DNA of 64,000 nucleotides from Planctomycetota bacterium (GCA_022568135.1 JADFFQ010000007.1:1-64000); one strand, 5' to 3'; positions 17,037 through 27,198 are shown, counted from the stretch's first letter. Made by a program: numbers and translations. Notes: generated by a model from the letters alone, not told the origin.

Positions 17037-19316
17037 CTACTGCTGTGGAATGACGTTGAGCGTGCAATACGCTTCGTCGTGAAGTAAAACCATTGAGTAT
17101 CTGGTCATATCGCCGGCCGTGTTGCGCCCCAAGCCGTTAGGAGATCGCGGACCTTCGCACACGGGCAGGGGGAGATGCTCGCCCTGGGAAAGATACGCCC
17201 ACATCGCTGCAATCTGTCGATCCGCATCGCCGCCGAGATGTTGGGTCAATCCTGAGCGGCCCGCGGAAAAGAATGAAGGCATGCGAGTGCCGGGGCGAAG
17301 CAGTTTGGGGTCGTGCATCCATGTAGCAAAGTAGCTGTAACGTAGTCGTTCAACCATTTGTGCCAGGTCGGATCCAGGAAGATCGGTTGACGCTCGTCCG
17401 GCGATGGAATGACATTGAATGCAGTTGAACCCGCCGGCGCCGACAAGTTGGCGACCGATCTCGGCGTCGGGCTCGGAAAAGTCGGGACCGTGGTCCGGCT
17501 CGGCTCGCACGCCGGCAACGGCTGCAAACAGCTCCGGGAGCCGCCCGACATTCGCCTCGCCGAACTGGGGCATCCGTGCGGCCATGTACGGCCGGGCGAT
17601 TCCATGTTCGGACAAAACGTTAGCCAGCCATTGCGGGTTGAGTCTGGCGCCTTCATCGCCGAGGTCCGGCGGTAGACGACCCTCATCGCCCAGGTCAAAG
17701 TCCCCAAGCGTCGTGAAATACGGGGCGACCGCGCGCTCAGGGCCGCCCGCACCATGGAACTGATGACAGGCGAGACAGTTGAGCCGATCCATCGTCGCGG
17801 CCAGCCGATCGTGCGGCACATCCCAGCCACGCCTCATCGGCACAGTGCGCAGGAAGGCAACGATGGCGGTCCGCTGCCCGGCGGTGATCCCGAAGTCGGC
17901 GCTGCCCGGCGGAGGCGCCTCGGCAAGGCATCCTCCCGGCGCATCCATCAGTCCACTCACTGACGCGCTCACACGCTCAAACGATGGCGCACGGAGCGAT
18001 GAGATGATCGTCGGCCGGTCGGGCCCCAGCCTGTGGCAGTTGGCGCAGCCTTTGTCAGCGAAGATCGCTGCACCGCGCTCAATGCGTGGCCCATCGAGCA
18101 CGAAGGGCTGGTGCTTGACAGTTGGCGTGTTCCTGCCGTCACGATGGATGAGATACGAAGCGATCGCCTCGGCTTCAATCTCGGTGAGGTTCTGCGAGGG
18201 CATGCGGCCACTGGGCCGAATGGCAAGCGGATCTCCCAGGAATGCAGCGAGCCGACCCGGCGTGGTCTTGAATGCCAGGGGTCCCAGGGGAGTGTAGGAT
18301 CGCCCCGGCTCAGGGCCGGGCGGTCGCAAGCCCGGTAGATTCTCAATCGGCTCATGCGGACCGTGGCAGGCGAAGCACCCGACGCTGTGATAGAGCACCA
18401 TACCGGTGTCAACGAGATCGCGATTCGGCTCGCTTTGCGTCTCGTCGATCGGTCCGCCCATGGAGACGAGAAAGTGAGTGAGATCATCAAGCCGGCTGGG
18501 TTCAAGCTCCGCGGGGTGAAAGAGGGCCGGCATGAACGCGCCGCCCTTCAGCGACTGCGGCTGGGCGATCCACTTGCGAATCCAGTCCGGCCGAGCGCGA
18601 GCACCGATCTGGCCGAGAATCGGCGCTGCGTTGATGTCGAGTTCGGCCTGCAAAGTGGGGTCCTTGCTGATGTGACAGGCCACACAGTTCAACTGCTGCA
18701 CCAGTGCGAAGCCCGCCACTGCGTCATCCGCCAGCAGACCACCGCCGTCGCTGGGTAGCGCAACGGCAACGGTCGAATCCTGAGGCTGCCACAGCGCCCG
18801 CAGCCGGGTGGGTCCACCACCGTCCCTGCGGAAGCGATAGGTGAACGTGACCAACCGGCTCGGCAGAAAGACCGTGTCGGTCATCAGCACTCTTGGCTTG
18901 TCGCCGGCATAGTCCGAGGCCAGCACTTTTCCTTTGCGTTGGATCATCAGCGATCCGCCCTGGATTTCGGCCCCAAGCGCCGCTCGCCGAACCGCCCCGG
19001 GATGGAACGTCACGATGAATTCACCGTCGAAAGGGCCCGGCGGAAGCCGACCGTCGAGTGTCTGGCCGTCGCGCAATGCGAACGCCATCGCCGGCAGCCG
19101 GCGTTGAACCGTCACGCCGGCGGCAGTGAGAATCGCCCGCACCCCGGGGACGGCAGGTGCAGCATCCTGCAACTGATCTCTCGTGCCGGACGCCTTCTGC
19201 CCGGGACCAACGGGGGCTGAGCGAATGATGATCGCGACCACGATCACGGTCACCGCAAGCGCCGCGGCGACGCCGATCCACGGCAGCACAGAGGGGCGGT
19301 TGACCTGTTCGCTCAT
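17037..19316 (-). CDS. Membrane-anchored pentaheme c-type cytochrome
   Basis: The 759-residue product has one N-terminal membrane helix (GVAAALAVTVIVVAIII), a beta-rich region of about 200 residues, and then five CxxCH heme sites: CVACH, CFACH, CANCH, CLACH and CIQCH. Each sits in a class I-like cytochrome context ending with a distal Met region such as MPALF, MPSQN and MPSFF. It is probably an exported electron carrier or oxidase subunit. ATG 19316 with GAGGGTG upstream is the start; the open frame extending further upstream overlaps the sigma-like gene and is spurious. No partner oxidase is adjacent. Confidence 0.82.
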   Translation of the reverse strand: MSEQVNRPSVLPWIGVAAALAVTVIVVAIIIRSAPVGPGQKASGTRDQLQDAAPAVPGVRAILTAAGVTVQRRLPAMAFALRDGQTLDGRLPPGPFDGEFIVTFHPGAVRRAALGAEIQGGSLMIQRKGKVLASDYAGDKPRVLMTDTVFLPSRLVTFTYRFRRDGGGPTRLRALWQPQDSTVAVALPSDGGGLLADDAVAGFALVQQLNCVACHISKDPTLQAELDINAAPILGQIGARARPDWIRKWIAQPQSLKGGAFMPALFHPAELEPSRLDDLTHFLVSMGGPIDETQSEPNRDLVDTGMVLYHSVGCFACHGPHEPIENLPGLRPPGPEPGRSYTPLGPLAFKTTPGRLAAFLGDPLAIRPSGRMPSQNLTEIEAEAIASYLIHRDGRNTPTVKHQPFVLDGPRIERGAAIFADKGCANCHRLGPDRPTIISSLRAPSFERVSASVSGLMDAPGGCLAEAPPPGSADFGITAGQRTAIVAFLRTVPMRRGWDVPHDRLAATMDRLNCLACHQFHGAGGPERAVAPYFTTLGDFDLGDEGRLPPDLGDEGARLNPQWLANVLSEHGIARPYMAARMPQFGEANVGRLPELFAAVAGVRAEPDHGPDFSEPDAEIGRQLVGAGGFNCIQCHSIAGRASTDLPGSDLAQMVERLRYSYFATWMHDPKLLRPGTRMPSFFSAGRSGLTQHLGGDADRQIAAMWAYLSQGEHLPLPVCEGPRSPNGLGRNTAGDMTRYSMVLLHDEAYCTLNVIPQQ

Positions 19317-19378
19317 GACGGACACCCTCACAGCGCCCACGATACCACCGCCGGGGCCCATGTCGCCGGGGCGTCGGT

Positions 19379-19951
19379 TCACGCCGCTGCGAGCACGCCC
19401 TTCAGCCACATCAGGGCCAGGATCATCGCCGCCAGCACCAGCCCCACGACGATGGCCAGCCGAAGCCGGCGCATTGTCTTGCGGCGCCGCCGCTGGGCCC
19501 GCCAAAACGCCGGCACCTCCAGCGACATGGAATACTTGAGCAGCGCTGCCGCGGCCGTCGTGGGGGAATCGCCCGCAGGAGCGGCCATGGCTGGCTCGGC
19601 CTGCTGAAGATGACGAGTCGTGGCCGTTATCGAGCAATCCATCGCCCTGGCCGTCTCGCGCTGCGGCACGCGGTAGACGTGGGTGAACACCCACGCTTCG
19701 CGCTGTTGGATGGGCAGCGAAGCCAAAGCGCTCGCCACGGCCGGCGGCACCGCGCCATCAACGATGGTGGCGCAGCCTATCTCCCGACTTCGCAGGACGG
19801 TGAGCCGGTCCAGATGGGCGCTATCAAGCCTGCGAAGGTCCGGCTGGGCGTCCACAACCGCCTCAATCACCCGGGTAGCGGTGACCGGATCGCCGATGAG
19901 CAGCGTCGCCAGCCGATAGACGCGTCGCTCGCACGCTTCGCGGTTCAGCAT
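19379..19951 (-). CDS. Sigma-70-like (ECF-type) factor with a C-terminal membrane helix
   Basis: Residues 70-115 form a sigma region 4 type helix-turn-helix: LASLPIQQREAWVFTHVYRV then PQRETARAMDCSITATTRHL. The N-terminal part is short and only weakly like sigma region 2. A basic stretch (RAQRRRRKTMRRLRLA) precedes a C-terminal membrane helix (VVGLVLAAMILALMWLKG). A sigma-like regulator fixed to the membrane is unusual. It lies 62 bases before the pentaheme cytochrome and on the same strand, so they probably share a transcript. It may be a degenerate or signalling form rather than a working sigma factor. Confidence 0.6.
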   Translation of the reverse strand: MLNREACERRVYRLATLLIGDPVTATRVIEAVVDAQPDLRRLDSAHLDRLTVLRSREIGCATIVDGAVPPAVASALASLPIQQREAWVFTHVYRVPQRETARAMDCSITATTRHLQQAEPAMAAPAGDSPTTAAAALLKYSMSLEVPAFWRAQRRRRKTMRRLRLAIVVGLVLAAMILALMWLKGVLAAA

Positions 19952-20124
19952 GTGGTGAGTGTATCTCCTGGAACCGCGCTGGCAGCCCGCCCAGGGCTGG
20001 TCGCAGGAAAGCCTCTGTGAGGTGGTGGCTCAAGTGCTCGCTATGATGGGCTGCATTGGAGCAACCCATCGCGCAGAACCGATACCATGGCTGTGCTGGG
20101 ACGTGCCGGATGGAGAGGTCGTGT

Positions 20125-21624
20125 ATGAGCCGACTTGCGCGTGGAGCGTTGGGCGCACTGGTCATCGTTCATTGGCTTGCCGCTACGGCCGTCGCCGATC
20201 TGCGAGCCGAGGTCGAGGTCGCCATCAAGCGGGCCCCACTTGCCGGGGCCACCGTTGCGGTCAGCATTCGCGACGCCGAGACCGGCGCCGTCCTCCTGTC
20301 ATACAAGGCCGACGAGCTGCTGATCCCGGCCAGCAACATGAAATTGCTGACGACCGGCGCCGCTCTGCACGTCCTGGGGGCGGATTTCGAGTTCAAGACC
20401 CGGCTGCTACGCGATGGTGATCGCCTCATCATCGTCGGCGACGGCGACCCGGGCTTCGGCGACCCCGATCTCCTGAAACTGATGCAACTCAGGGGCCAGC
20501 AAGGCATCGACATCGAGACGTTCATCGATCTATGGGTGCAGGCCGTCGTCGATTCCGGCATGTCGGACGTGAGCGAGGTCGTTGTGGACGACCGAATCTT
20601 CGATCGGCAATTCGTTCATCCTGCCTGGCCGATCGAGCAACTGAATCGCCGTTATTGCGCGGAGGTTTCCGGATTCAATTTCCACCTCAACATCCTGCAT
20701 TTCTATCCCAGCCCCGGCCCCGGCGAACGGCCCCAGCTGAAGCTCTTCCAACCGTACGTTGAGTGGCTGCATCCGACGAACCGTGCCACGACACGCAAGA
20801 CCACCCATGATCGCAATGATGTTTGGATCGCTCGTAAGCACAACACCAACGTGTTGACGTTCTACGGCAACGTCAAGCATTCCTATCGTGCGCCGGTGCC
20901 CGTGACGACGCACGACATGCCGGCGTTCTTTGCCCGCCTGTTCGCCGATCGACTGGCTAAGGCGGGAGTTGAGGTTGTGCGTTTTCGTGTCGCCGAGTCA
21001 CGTGAGCCCGCCCCAAGCGGCGAGATTGTGGGCCCGGTCATCGGCACTCCGATCAGCACTGTGGTCACCCGCTGCAACCGCCAAAGCCAGAACCTCTACG
21101 CAGAGTCGTTGATCAAGCGGCTGGCTTTTGCTCTGACCAATGAGCCGGGATCGTGGATCAACGGCTCGGCGATTGTCCGCAACGTGGTTCACGAGCGGCT
21201 GAACAATCCGAAGCTCGCGGCGAAGATCATCGTGTCCGACGGTTCGGGCCTGAGCCGAGAGAACCGCATCGCTGCGGAAACGCTCACGGCGTGGTTGAAC
21301 ACGTTCCACCACGATGAGCGGATTGGGCCGATGTTCATCGACAGTCTCGCACACGCCGGGCAAAGCGGCACCCTGGCCAATCGGTTCAGCAATGCCGATC
21401 TGTACGGCGCGACGGTGCACGCGAAGTCCGGCTATATCAAGTATGTCAGCTGCCTAAGCGGCTACATCACGATACCGGATGGTCGGCGCCGCTCCTTCAG
21501 CATTCTCGCCAACGAGCTTCGTCAGCCGGGAACCGTAAGCAAGGCGAAGAAGATGCAGGAACGCATTGTCTCACTGATCGCCTGGGATATGTCCACCGTT
21601 ACTTCACAACTCGGCAGCGACTGA
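20125..21624 (+). CDS. dacB: D-alanyl-D-alanine carboxypeptidase/endopeptidase, PBP4 type
   Basis: The 499-residue exported protein has a signal peptide (LARGALGALVIVHWLAATAVA), then the class C penicillin-binding motifs in order: SNMK near residue 72 (SxxK), SQN in NRQSQNLYAESL, and KSG in HAKSGYIKYVS. Long insertions between the first two motifs match PBP4. It trims or cleaves peptidoglycan cross-links in the periplasm. GGAGAGG lies six bases before ATG 20125; the in-frame ATG 20110 is possible. Planctomycetes were once thought to lack peptidoglycan, so its presence agrees with the newer view that they have it. Confidence 0.9.
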   Translation: MSRLARGALGALVIVHWLAATAVADLRAEVEVAIKRAPLAGATVAVSIRDAETGAVLLSYKADELLIPASNMKLLTTGAALHVLGADFEFKTRLLRDGDRLIIVGDGDPGFGDPDLLKLMQLRGQQGIDIETFIDLWVQAVVDSGMSDVSEVVVDDRIFDRQFVHPAWPIEQLNRRYCAEVSGFNFHLNILHFYPSPGPGERPQLKLFQPYVEWLHPTNRATTRKTTHDRNDVWIARKHNTNVLTFYGNVKHSYRAPVPVTTHDMPAFFARLFADRLAKAGVEVVRFRVAESREPAPSGEIVGPVIGTPISTVVTRCNRQSQNLYAESLIKRLAFALTNEPGSWINGSAIVRNVVHERLNNPKLAAKIIVSDGSGLSRENRIAAETLTAWLNTFHHDERIGPMFIDSLAHAGQSGTLANRFSNADLYGATVHAKSGYIKYVSCLSGYITIPDGRRRSFSILANELRQPGTVSKAKKMQERIVSLIAWDMSTVTSQLGSD

Positions 21625-21644
21625 GGCGGTTGCAATCGGCTGCG

Positions 21645-24632
21645 TTAGCCGGCCGATATTCCCAACATCGTCGCCGCCAGCTCGATTGGATGAAGCGCTC
21701 TTCGGCCGGTGCCGTCGAGGATCTGATGCCGACAGCTGGTCCCGGGGGCAACGATCGCTGCCTGAGGCTCGGACCGGATCGCCCCGAACAGCGCCAGCTC
21801 GCCGATGCGCATTGAGAGATCGAAATGATCCGGGGCATAGCCGAATGCGCCGGCCATCCCGCAGCATCCGGAGTCAAGGACGCTCAGCCGGCTGCCGAGC
21901 AATCGCCGCAACAGATTCGCGGAACTTTCGATCCCCCACAGCGCTTTCTGGTGGCAATGCCCGTGCAGAAGAACCCGTCGATCAGGCATCAGCGGCCCGG
22001 CGGCCAGCGGCGACCGGCGCCGATCCCAATGAGTGTCCACAAACTGTTCGACCAGGAACGTCTTCGCCGCAAGCTCGCTAAGAGAGTCGGGATCAACCCC
22101 GATATCGAGGTCCAGCCAGTCGTCCTTTATCGCTGAGACGCAACTGGGCTCGCACCCGACCACCGCCACCGCGTCGCAGCGCTTGACCTCGCGAATCAGC
22201 TCTTCGGCGGTATCGTGACATGCCTGTGATGCTTCGCCGAGCATTCCATTGCTGATCAGCGCCCGACCGCAACAGCCGATCTTCGGTAACGCCACGCGAT
22301 AGCCCAGCGCTTCGAGCGTCAGGATCGCGGCCCGACCGATCTTCGGCTCACTGTAAACGGCAAAACAATCCGGCATGAGCACGACCGTCGGGGCTTCCGT
22401 GTCTGCCTTGGGCGTCTCGCGAGCCTCAAACCACCGATACAACGATCGGCCAAACGACGGCAGGCTTCGACGACGGTCGATTCCAAGCAATCGCTTCAGG
22501 GCAAGTGCCGAAGGGCGGAAACGATTTAACGTGTTGGCAAGCGGGTAGACCGCGGACCCCAGTCGATTGATCCGACGCACCCGGCCGAACATCCCGACTC
22601 GCCACGGGATTCGCCCGGTCGCCGCGTAGCCCTGCGCGGTGTACTCGGCTTTGAGCTTGGCGACGTCCACGTTGCTGGGACACTCAGCCTTGCACGCTTT
22701 GCACGATAGACACAGATCCAGCGTCTTGATCGTCTCCGGGTCGTTGAAGGCGGGCGATCGGCCATCCTGGGAGAACTGGCCGGTAATGGCCAGCCGCAGA
22801 GCGTTGGCCCGGCCGCGCGTGGAATGGCGCTCATCAAGCAGGGCGCGATACGAGGGACACATCGTGCCGCCTTCGGTCTTGCGGCATACGCCGGCTCCAT
22901 TGCACATCTCGACGGCCTCGCCGAACCCGTCCTCCGCCTGGTATCGGAAAAAGGTCTTGATCGCGGGAACCTCAACCGGTGTTTGCAGTGGCTGGATCCG
23001 CAGCGCCTGCGTCATCGGCGCCGGCTCGACGATGTTGCCCGGGTTCATTCGATTCTCAGGATCAAAGATCGCCTTGATCGCCCGAAAGCCGTCGCAGATG
23101 GCGTCGCCGTAGAAACGCCGCAGAAGATGAGAACGAGCCCGGCCGTCACCGTGCTCGCCGGAAAGCGCCCCCCCGAACGCCTTGACCAGGTCGGTCACTT
23201 CCGCCGCGATTGCTTCCATCGCCATCCGATCGGCCTGATCACGCAGACAGATCATGGGGCGAATGTGCAGACACCCGACTGAGGCATGGGCGTAGAAGGC
23301 GGCGGTCGTTCCGTGCGCGGAGACGATCTGTCGGAACGCCTTAACGAACTCCGGGAGCCGGGCGGGATCGACCGCAGTGTCTTCGATGAAGGTCAGAGGT
23401 TTTCGCGCTCCGGAGACCGTGTGCAACAGCGGCTCGCCCGCCTTGCGAAGCTTCCACGCCAGAGCCATTCGTTGGGGGTCCGTGTAGCGCTTCATCGCCG
23501 CGGGCGCCAACATCGATTCGAGCTCAGCCAGCCGCTGCTGCACCTGCCCTTGGTCATCGGCGAAGTATTCCACATACAGCACCACTCCGGGTTCAGGGCC
23601 GGGTGACGAGGGCAGGAGCTTGACATACCGGCGGTATTCGACGTTGCGAGCCGCGAGGTCAATGATGATGTCGTCGATGAGCTCCACCGCCGCGGGGTTA
23701 GTCCGGAGGATTGCTTCCAGCGCATCGAGCGCTTCACCGACGCTTGCAAACGCGACGATCGCCAATCCCTTGGCGTTGGGAACCTCCACCAGCCGCAGCC
23801 TCGCCCCCAGAACCACCCCCAGCGTCCCCTCGGCGCCGCACAACAGATGCGCTAGATTCAACTGATCGAACCGCCCGGACGTGCAGCAATCAATCTGATC
23901 GAGGATCAGGTCGAGGTTGTACCCGTTGACACGCCGAATGGTCTTGGGATATCGCTGGCGGATCTCATCGGCCAGAGGCACGACGACCTCGGCCACGCGC
24001 CGGCTCAACTCGGCGACATCTGCGTCACGAACTGCCGCGCCCCGCTCGAGCGTCACGTGCGTCCCATCGGCCAAGAGAACATCAACAGCGTCCAGGTGTT
24101 CGACGGTTCGGCCGTAGAGGATGGAATGCGCGCCCGCGGAGTTGTTGCCGATCATGCCGCCGAGGGTTGCATGCGTTGAGGTGGCAACATCCGGCCCAAA
24201 CATGAGCCCATGTGCCGCGGCGTGGCGGTTCAGTTCATCAAGAACCACCCCGGGCTCGACGCTGACGGTCTTGCCGGGGGCGTCAATTGCGTGCACATGA
24301 CGGCAGTAGCGAGAAAAGTCGAGCACCACTGCGTTGCCGACCGCCTGCCCGGCCAGCGATGTTCCCCCACCGCGTGGCAGGATTGGAAGCCTATGCTGCG
24401 CGCAATACGCGATGATCTGCTGGACGTCCTTGATGTGGCGTGGGACCACCACGCCGATCGGCTCGACCTGGTAGATGCTCGCATCGGTGGAGTAGAGAAG
24501 GCGGTCGTGGCGACTGAATCGCACCTCGCCGTCAACAAGTGCGGCCAAGTCCTCGGCGATCTGCCCCGCCCTCAAGGGACCACCCACCGATGCGCGTCCG
24601 GGTGAAATGACATCCAGCGGGACGTCAGGCAT
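21645..24632 (-). CDS. FAD-binding and (Fe-S)-binding dehydrogenase, YdiJ/GlcD-GlcF-like fusion
   Basis: This 995-residue cytoplasmic flavoprotein has an N-terminal FAD_binding_4 domain (PRGGGTSLAGQAVGNAVVLD), a FAD-oxidase C domain, then ferredoxin-type cysteines (CNGAGVCRKTEGGTMCPSY and CLSCKACKAECPSNVD) and two CCG domains (IGCCGRAL, DSGCCGMAGAFGY). This order matches the E. coli YdiJ group, which oxidises D-2-hydroxy acids such as 2-hydroxyglutarate or lactate. Substrate is not fixed by sequence. It is the last gene of a minus-strand run, 44 bases after the TlpA-type gene. Confidence 0.88.
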   Translation of the reverse strand: MPDVPLDVISPGRASVGGPLRAGQIAEDLAALVDGEVRFSRHDRLLYSTDASIYQVEPIGVVVPRHIKDVQQIIAYCAQHRLPILPRGGGTSLAGQAVGNAVVLDFSRYCRHVHAIDAPGKTVSVEPGVVLDELNRHAAAHGLMFGPDVATSTHATLGGMIGNNSAGAHSILYGRTVEHLDAVDVLLADGTHVTLERGAAVRDADVAELSRRVAEVVVPLADEIRQRYPKTIRRVNGYNLDLILDQIDCCTSGRFDQLNLAHLLCGAEGTLGVVLGARLRLVEVPNAKGLAIVAFASVGEALDALEAILRTNPAAVELIDDIIIDLAARNVEYRRYVKLLPSSPGPEPGVVLYVEYFADDQGQVQQRLAELESMLAPAAMKRYTDPQRMALAWKLRKAGEPLLHTVSGARKPLTFIEDTAVDPARLPEFVKAFRQIVSAHGTTAAFYAHASVGCLHIRPMICLRDQADRMAMEAIAAEVTDLVKAFGGALSGEHGDGRARSHLLRRFYGDAICDGFRAIKAIFDPENRMNPGNIVEPAPMTQALRIQPLQTPVEVPAIKTFFRYQAEDGFGEAVEMCNGAGVCRKTEGGTMCPSYRALLDERHSTRGRANALRLAITGQFSQDGRSPAFNDPETIKTLDLCLSCKACKAECPSNVDVAKLKAEYTAQGYAATGRIPWRVGMFGRVRRINRLGSAVYPLANTLNRFRPSALALKRLLGIDRRRSLPSFGRSLYRWFEARETPKADTEAPTVVLMPDCFAVYSEPKIGRAAILTLEALGYRVALPKIGCCGRALISNGMLGEASQACHDTAEELIREVKRCDAVAVVGCEPSCVSAIKDDWLDLDIGVDPDSLSELAAKTFLVEQFVDTHWDRRRSPLAAGPLMPDRRVLLHGHCHQKALWGIESSANLLRRLLGSRLSVLDSGCCGMAGAFGYAPDHFDLSMRIGELALFGAIRSEPQAAIVAPGTSCRHQILDGTGRRALHPIELAATMLGISAG

Positions 24633-24676
24633 CTCAGGCTCGTACCTACCGGCCGACTGGACCCGGCGGCGGCGGA

Positions 24677-25933
24677 TTACTCGGCCTCAAGTGCTGCCAG
24701 CGCCTCAGTGATGTCGCGCTTGAGCGTGTCAACGTAATCGCCCGATATCCCATCGTGGCGGGCGTGCACGATACCGTCAGCGCGGATCACGAACGTCGCC
24801 GGGATCGCTCTCACGCGATAGGACGCTACGGTCTCATCCGTGTAGTCCATAACCACGGGCAGCGTATACCCCTGCTGTTTCCAGAACTTTCTGACCGCAT
24901 CCAGTCGAGCGTCCGGATTCTTGCTCTGACCCTCCAGGATATTGATGGTAAGGATTGTAACGGGCAAGTCTTCGTCGTCCGCCCACCGGGCCACCTGGTG
25001 AAGCAGCGGCAGTGCGACTCGACACGGCGCGCACCATGTAGCCCAGAAGTCCAGCACGACCACCTGCCCGCGCAGCTGGTCAAGATCGACCGCGGCGCCC
25101 TCGGCCGTCGCCAGCACAAAGCCGGGCGCCGGTTGGCCGACGAGTCCTGCAGCTTGGGGCGCAGGTGGCCGCGCGACGAGGGCCGAGAGGGTGTCCGCCC
25201 GCTGCCTATCACCGGGGTCGAATCTAAAAACCGCCTCATCCAGCGGCGCGTTGTGGATGTCGTACTCGAAGCTGTGGAGGTAGCGGAGCGTCGCGCCCGG
25301 CTGCACCAGGTTGCCCCCCGTGATACGCAACTCGATGGACTGAATCAGCTTCGTTTCAGGATCGACCAGCACAGACATGTCCTCGAAGTCGCTGGTCATC
25401 TTGATTTGCCGAAGCGTCTTCCCATCCTTGGTCACAGTGCCCAGAGCCGTCGGCTGCACCCACGGCGCCTTGGGATGAAACTGCATACACACCGACTCGA
25501 TCTCATCCTCGCCGAAGGCGATGGCCAGGTGGGGAAACGGGATGTCCACGAACGCGGTCATCAGCGCGTAATAGGGAGACTCGTCGTCGGACATGGAGAA
25601 GTAGGAGTCCTGCGTACTGTCGTGGACGGCCGCCAGCTTCCCGTCGTTCAGATAGCAGGTGAACCCGCGGAACTTGACGACACCAACTCGCCCCTTTCCC
25701 AGGATGAATTCCGCCTCGACCTGGGGGCCCTTGGAGGTAGCCCCTCCCTGGCTCAACTGCACGTTGACCTTGGTTCGGACAGTCAGGGCGGGTCGCTTGC
25801 GGTACGCGTCGATCGTTTCCGTGAACGCTTTGAGGGCCCCAAGGTCTGGATCATGAACCTGAGCAATTGCATGCGGTGAGACCAACGCGAGACCAACAAA
25901 GCCGACAAGAACCAGTCCAGTACGCGGAATCAT
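24677..25933 (-). CDS. Exported TlpA-type thiol-disulfide protein with an N-terminal LolA-like half
   Basis: The 418-residue product carries a signal peptide (MIPRTGLVLVGFVGLALVSP). The first half, to about residue 250, is beta-rich and resembles the DUF2092/LolA-like fold. The second half is a thioredoxin domain with the active site WATWCAPCRVALP and the cis-Pro segment RAIPATFVI. It should act in the periplasm in disulfide reduction or cytochrome c maturation. AGGAG lies nine bases before ATG 25933. It is a clear paralogue of the next gene upstream, with the same two-part plan. Confidence 0.82.
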   Translation of the reverse strand: MIPRTGLVLVGFVGLALVSPHAIAQVHDPDLGALKAFTETIDAYRKRPALTVRTKVNVQLSQGGATSKGPQVEAEFILGKGRVGVVKFRGFTCYLNDGKLAAVHDSTQDSYFSMSDDESPYYALMTAFVDIPFPHLAIAFGEDEIESVCMQFHPKAPWVQPTALGTVTKDGKTLRQIKMTSDFEDMSVLVDPETKLIQSIELRITGGNLVQPGATLRYLHSFEYDIHNAPLDEAVFRFDPGDRQRADTLSALVARPPAPQAAGLVGQPAPGFVLATAEGAAVDLDQLRGQVVVLDFWATWCAPCRVALPLLHQVARWADDEDLPVTILTINILEGQSKNPDARLDAVRKFWKQQGYTLPVVMDYTDETVASYRVRAIPATFVIRADGIVHARHDGISGDYVDTLKRDITEALAALEAE

Positions 25934-26007
25934 GCGCGGAGTCTCCTGGTGCTACTCCCCTGGACGCTCATCATAGGTCGATGCACCGATGCAAGATTCG
26001 CAGCAAG

Positions 26008-27198
26008 TCATGAATCGCCATGGAGCGATTCGAGAGTCTCCCGCTTGAGCGTCTGGACCATATTCGGGTCAAAGCCGATATGAATATTGATGATCTTGCC
26101 CTGGGGCCCGATGACGACCATGTGCGGGATGGGCTCGACCTCGAAGGCCGCGGCGACCGAGTTGTCATAATCCATCAGCGTGGGCATGGTGAAGCCCCGT
26201 TTCTTCCAGAATTGACTCACTAACTGCTTCTTCTGCTCGTTCGTCTGTACGCGCTCGAAAATGTCCACGGCGTACACCTTGACGGCACGGCCGTCCTGCT
26301 CGGCCCAATCCGCGAACTGCTGGAGCTTGGGCAGACTCATCCTGCACGGCGGACACCATGTTGCCCAAAAGTCAAGGACCACGACTGACCCGCGATGCTC
26401 GCCGAGCGTGACTGACTGGCCATCAAGCGTCTTGAGCGTGAAGTCCGGCGCCGTATCGCCCTTGGCAAGTTTCAGCTCTGATATGCTCTCCACGACCTGC
26501 CGGTCAGTGTTGTCAAACGCAATGGGTTGCGGCAACTTATCGTGTCGCTTCGGATCCATGCGGTAGCTGACATTTACTGGCCCAAAGTCGATTTCGACCT
26601 TGACGATGAACTTCCTGTCCGGATCAATGAACCCCTTGATGGTTGCGCCGCGGTCGGTCGTAAACTCAAGTTCATGGGCGGGCCTCCCGCCGAGGTCCGT
26701 CATTCGGTGGCCTACGAGTGTTAGATTGAACGCAATCGCCATCCCGAACGCCCCGAGGTAGTCGTCGAGACTCTTCCCGTAGCGCAATGCACATTGCGGT
26801 GCCGGCAGCGATTGGCCGTCGGCGAGGCCCCGGTAAGTCTCGACGATGTTGTTTGTCAGCGCCGTGGCGAAGTACTTGCCCGGTAGGTGTTCACGATGAA
26901 CAAAGAGCCGCTGATCAACGGCGGTTAGGATATGCCCCTGCCATCTCACTTGGGCATCGGGTCCTGCCCCCATGGCGACGCCGATGCTCTCGCTCTGACT
27001 TCTCGATCCTACCGTCGTCGTCATCTGTATGTTGTCGGTGAATGCAGGCGCTTCCTTGTAAGCCTGGGCGACCTCCTGAATCAGCTTGACGGCCTCATCC
27101 AGCGGAGTCTCGGTCGCGCGAGCCTGGGTCTGTACAGCCAGAGCAACAAGCAGCAGCGGTAGTGATCCCAAGAACGAAACTCTCCTGGCGGTTCTCAT
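26008..27198 (-). CDS. Exported TlpA-type thiol-disulfide protein, tandem paralogue
   Basis: The 396-residue protein has a signal peptide (RVSFLGSLPLLLVALAVQTQ), a beta-rich first half, and a C-terminal thioredoxin domain with WATWCPPCRMSLPKL and VEPIPHMVVIG as the cis-Pro segment. ATG 27198 has GGAG six bases upstream, better than the TTG at 27210. The copy downstream shares the two-domain layout but has CAPC instead of CPPC, which would shift the redox potential. The pair probably arose by duplication and may serve different partners. Confidence 0.82.
   Translation of the reverse strand: MRTARRVSFLGSLPLLLVALAVQTQARATETPLDEAVKLIQEVAQAYKEAPAFTDNIQMTTTVGSRSQSESIGVAMGAGPDAQVRWQGHILTAVDQRLFVHREHLPGKYFATALTNNIVETYRGLADGQSLPAPQCALRYGKSLDDYLGAFGMAIAFNLTLVGHRMTDLGGRPAHELEFTTDRGATIKGFIDPDRKFIVKVEIDFGPVNVSYRMDPKRHDKLPQPIAFDNTDRQVVESISELKLAKGDTAPDFTLKTLDGQSVTLGEHRGSVVVLDFWATWCPPCRMSLPKLQQFADWAEQDGRAVKVYAVDIFERVQTNEQKKQLVSQFWKKRGFTMPTLMDYDNSVAAAFEVEPIPHMVVIGPQGKIINIHIGFDPNMVQTLKRETLESLHGDS

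Noticed and set aside
19317-19694. N-terminal extension of the cytochrome protein
   Set aside because: Overlaps the sigma-like gene in another frame and is low-complexity Gly/Ala/Arg; ATG 19316 has a Shine-Dalgarno and a membrane helix right after.
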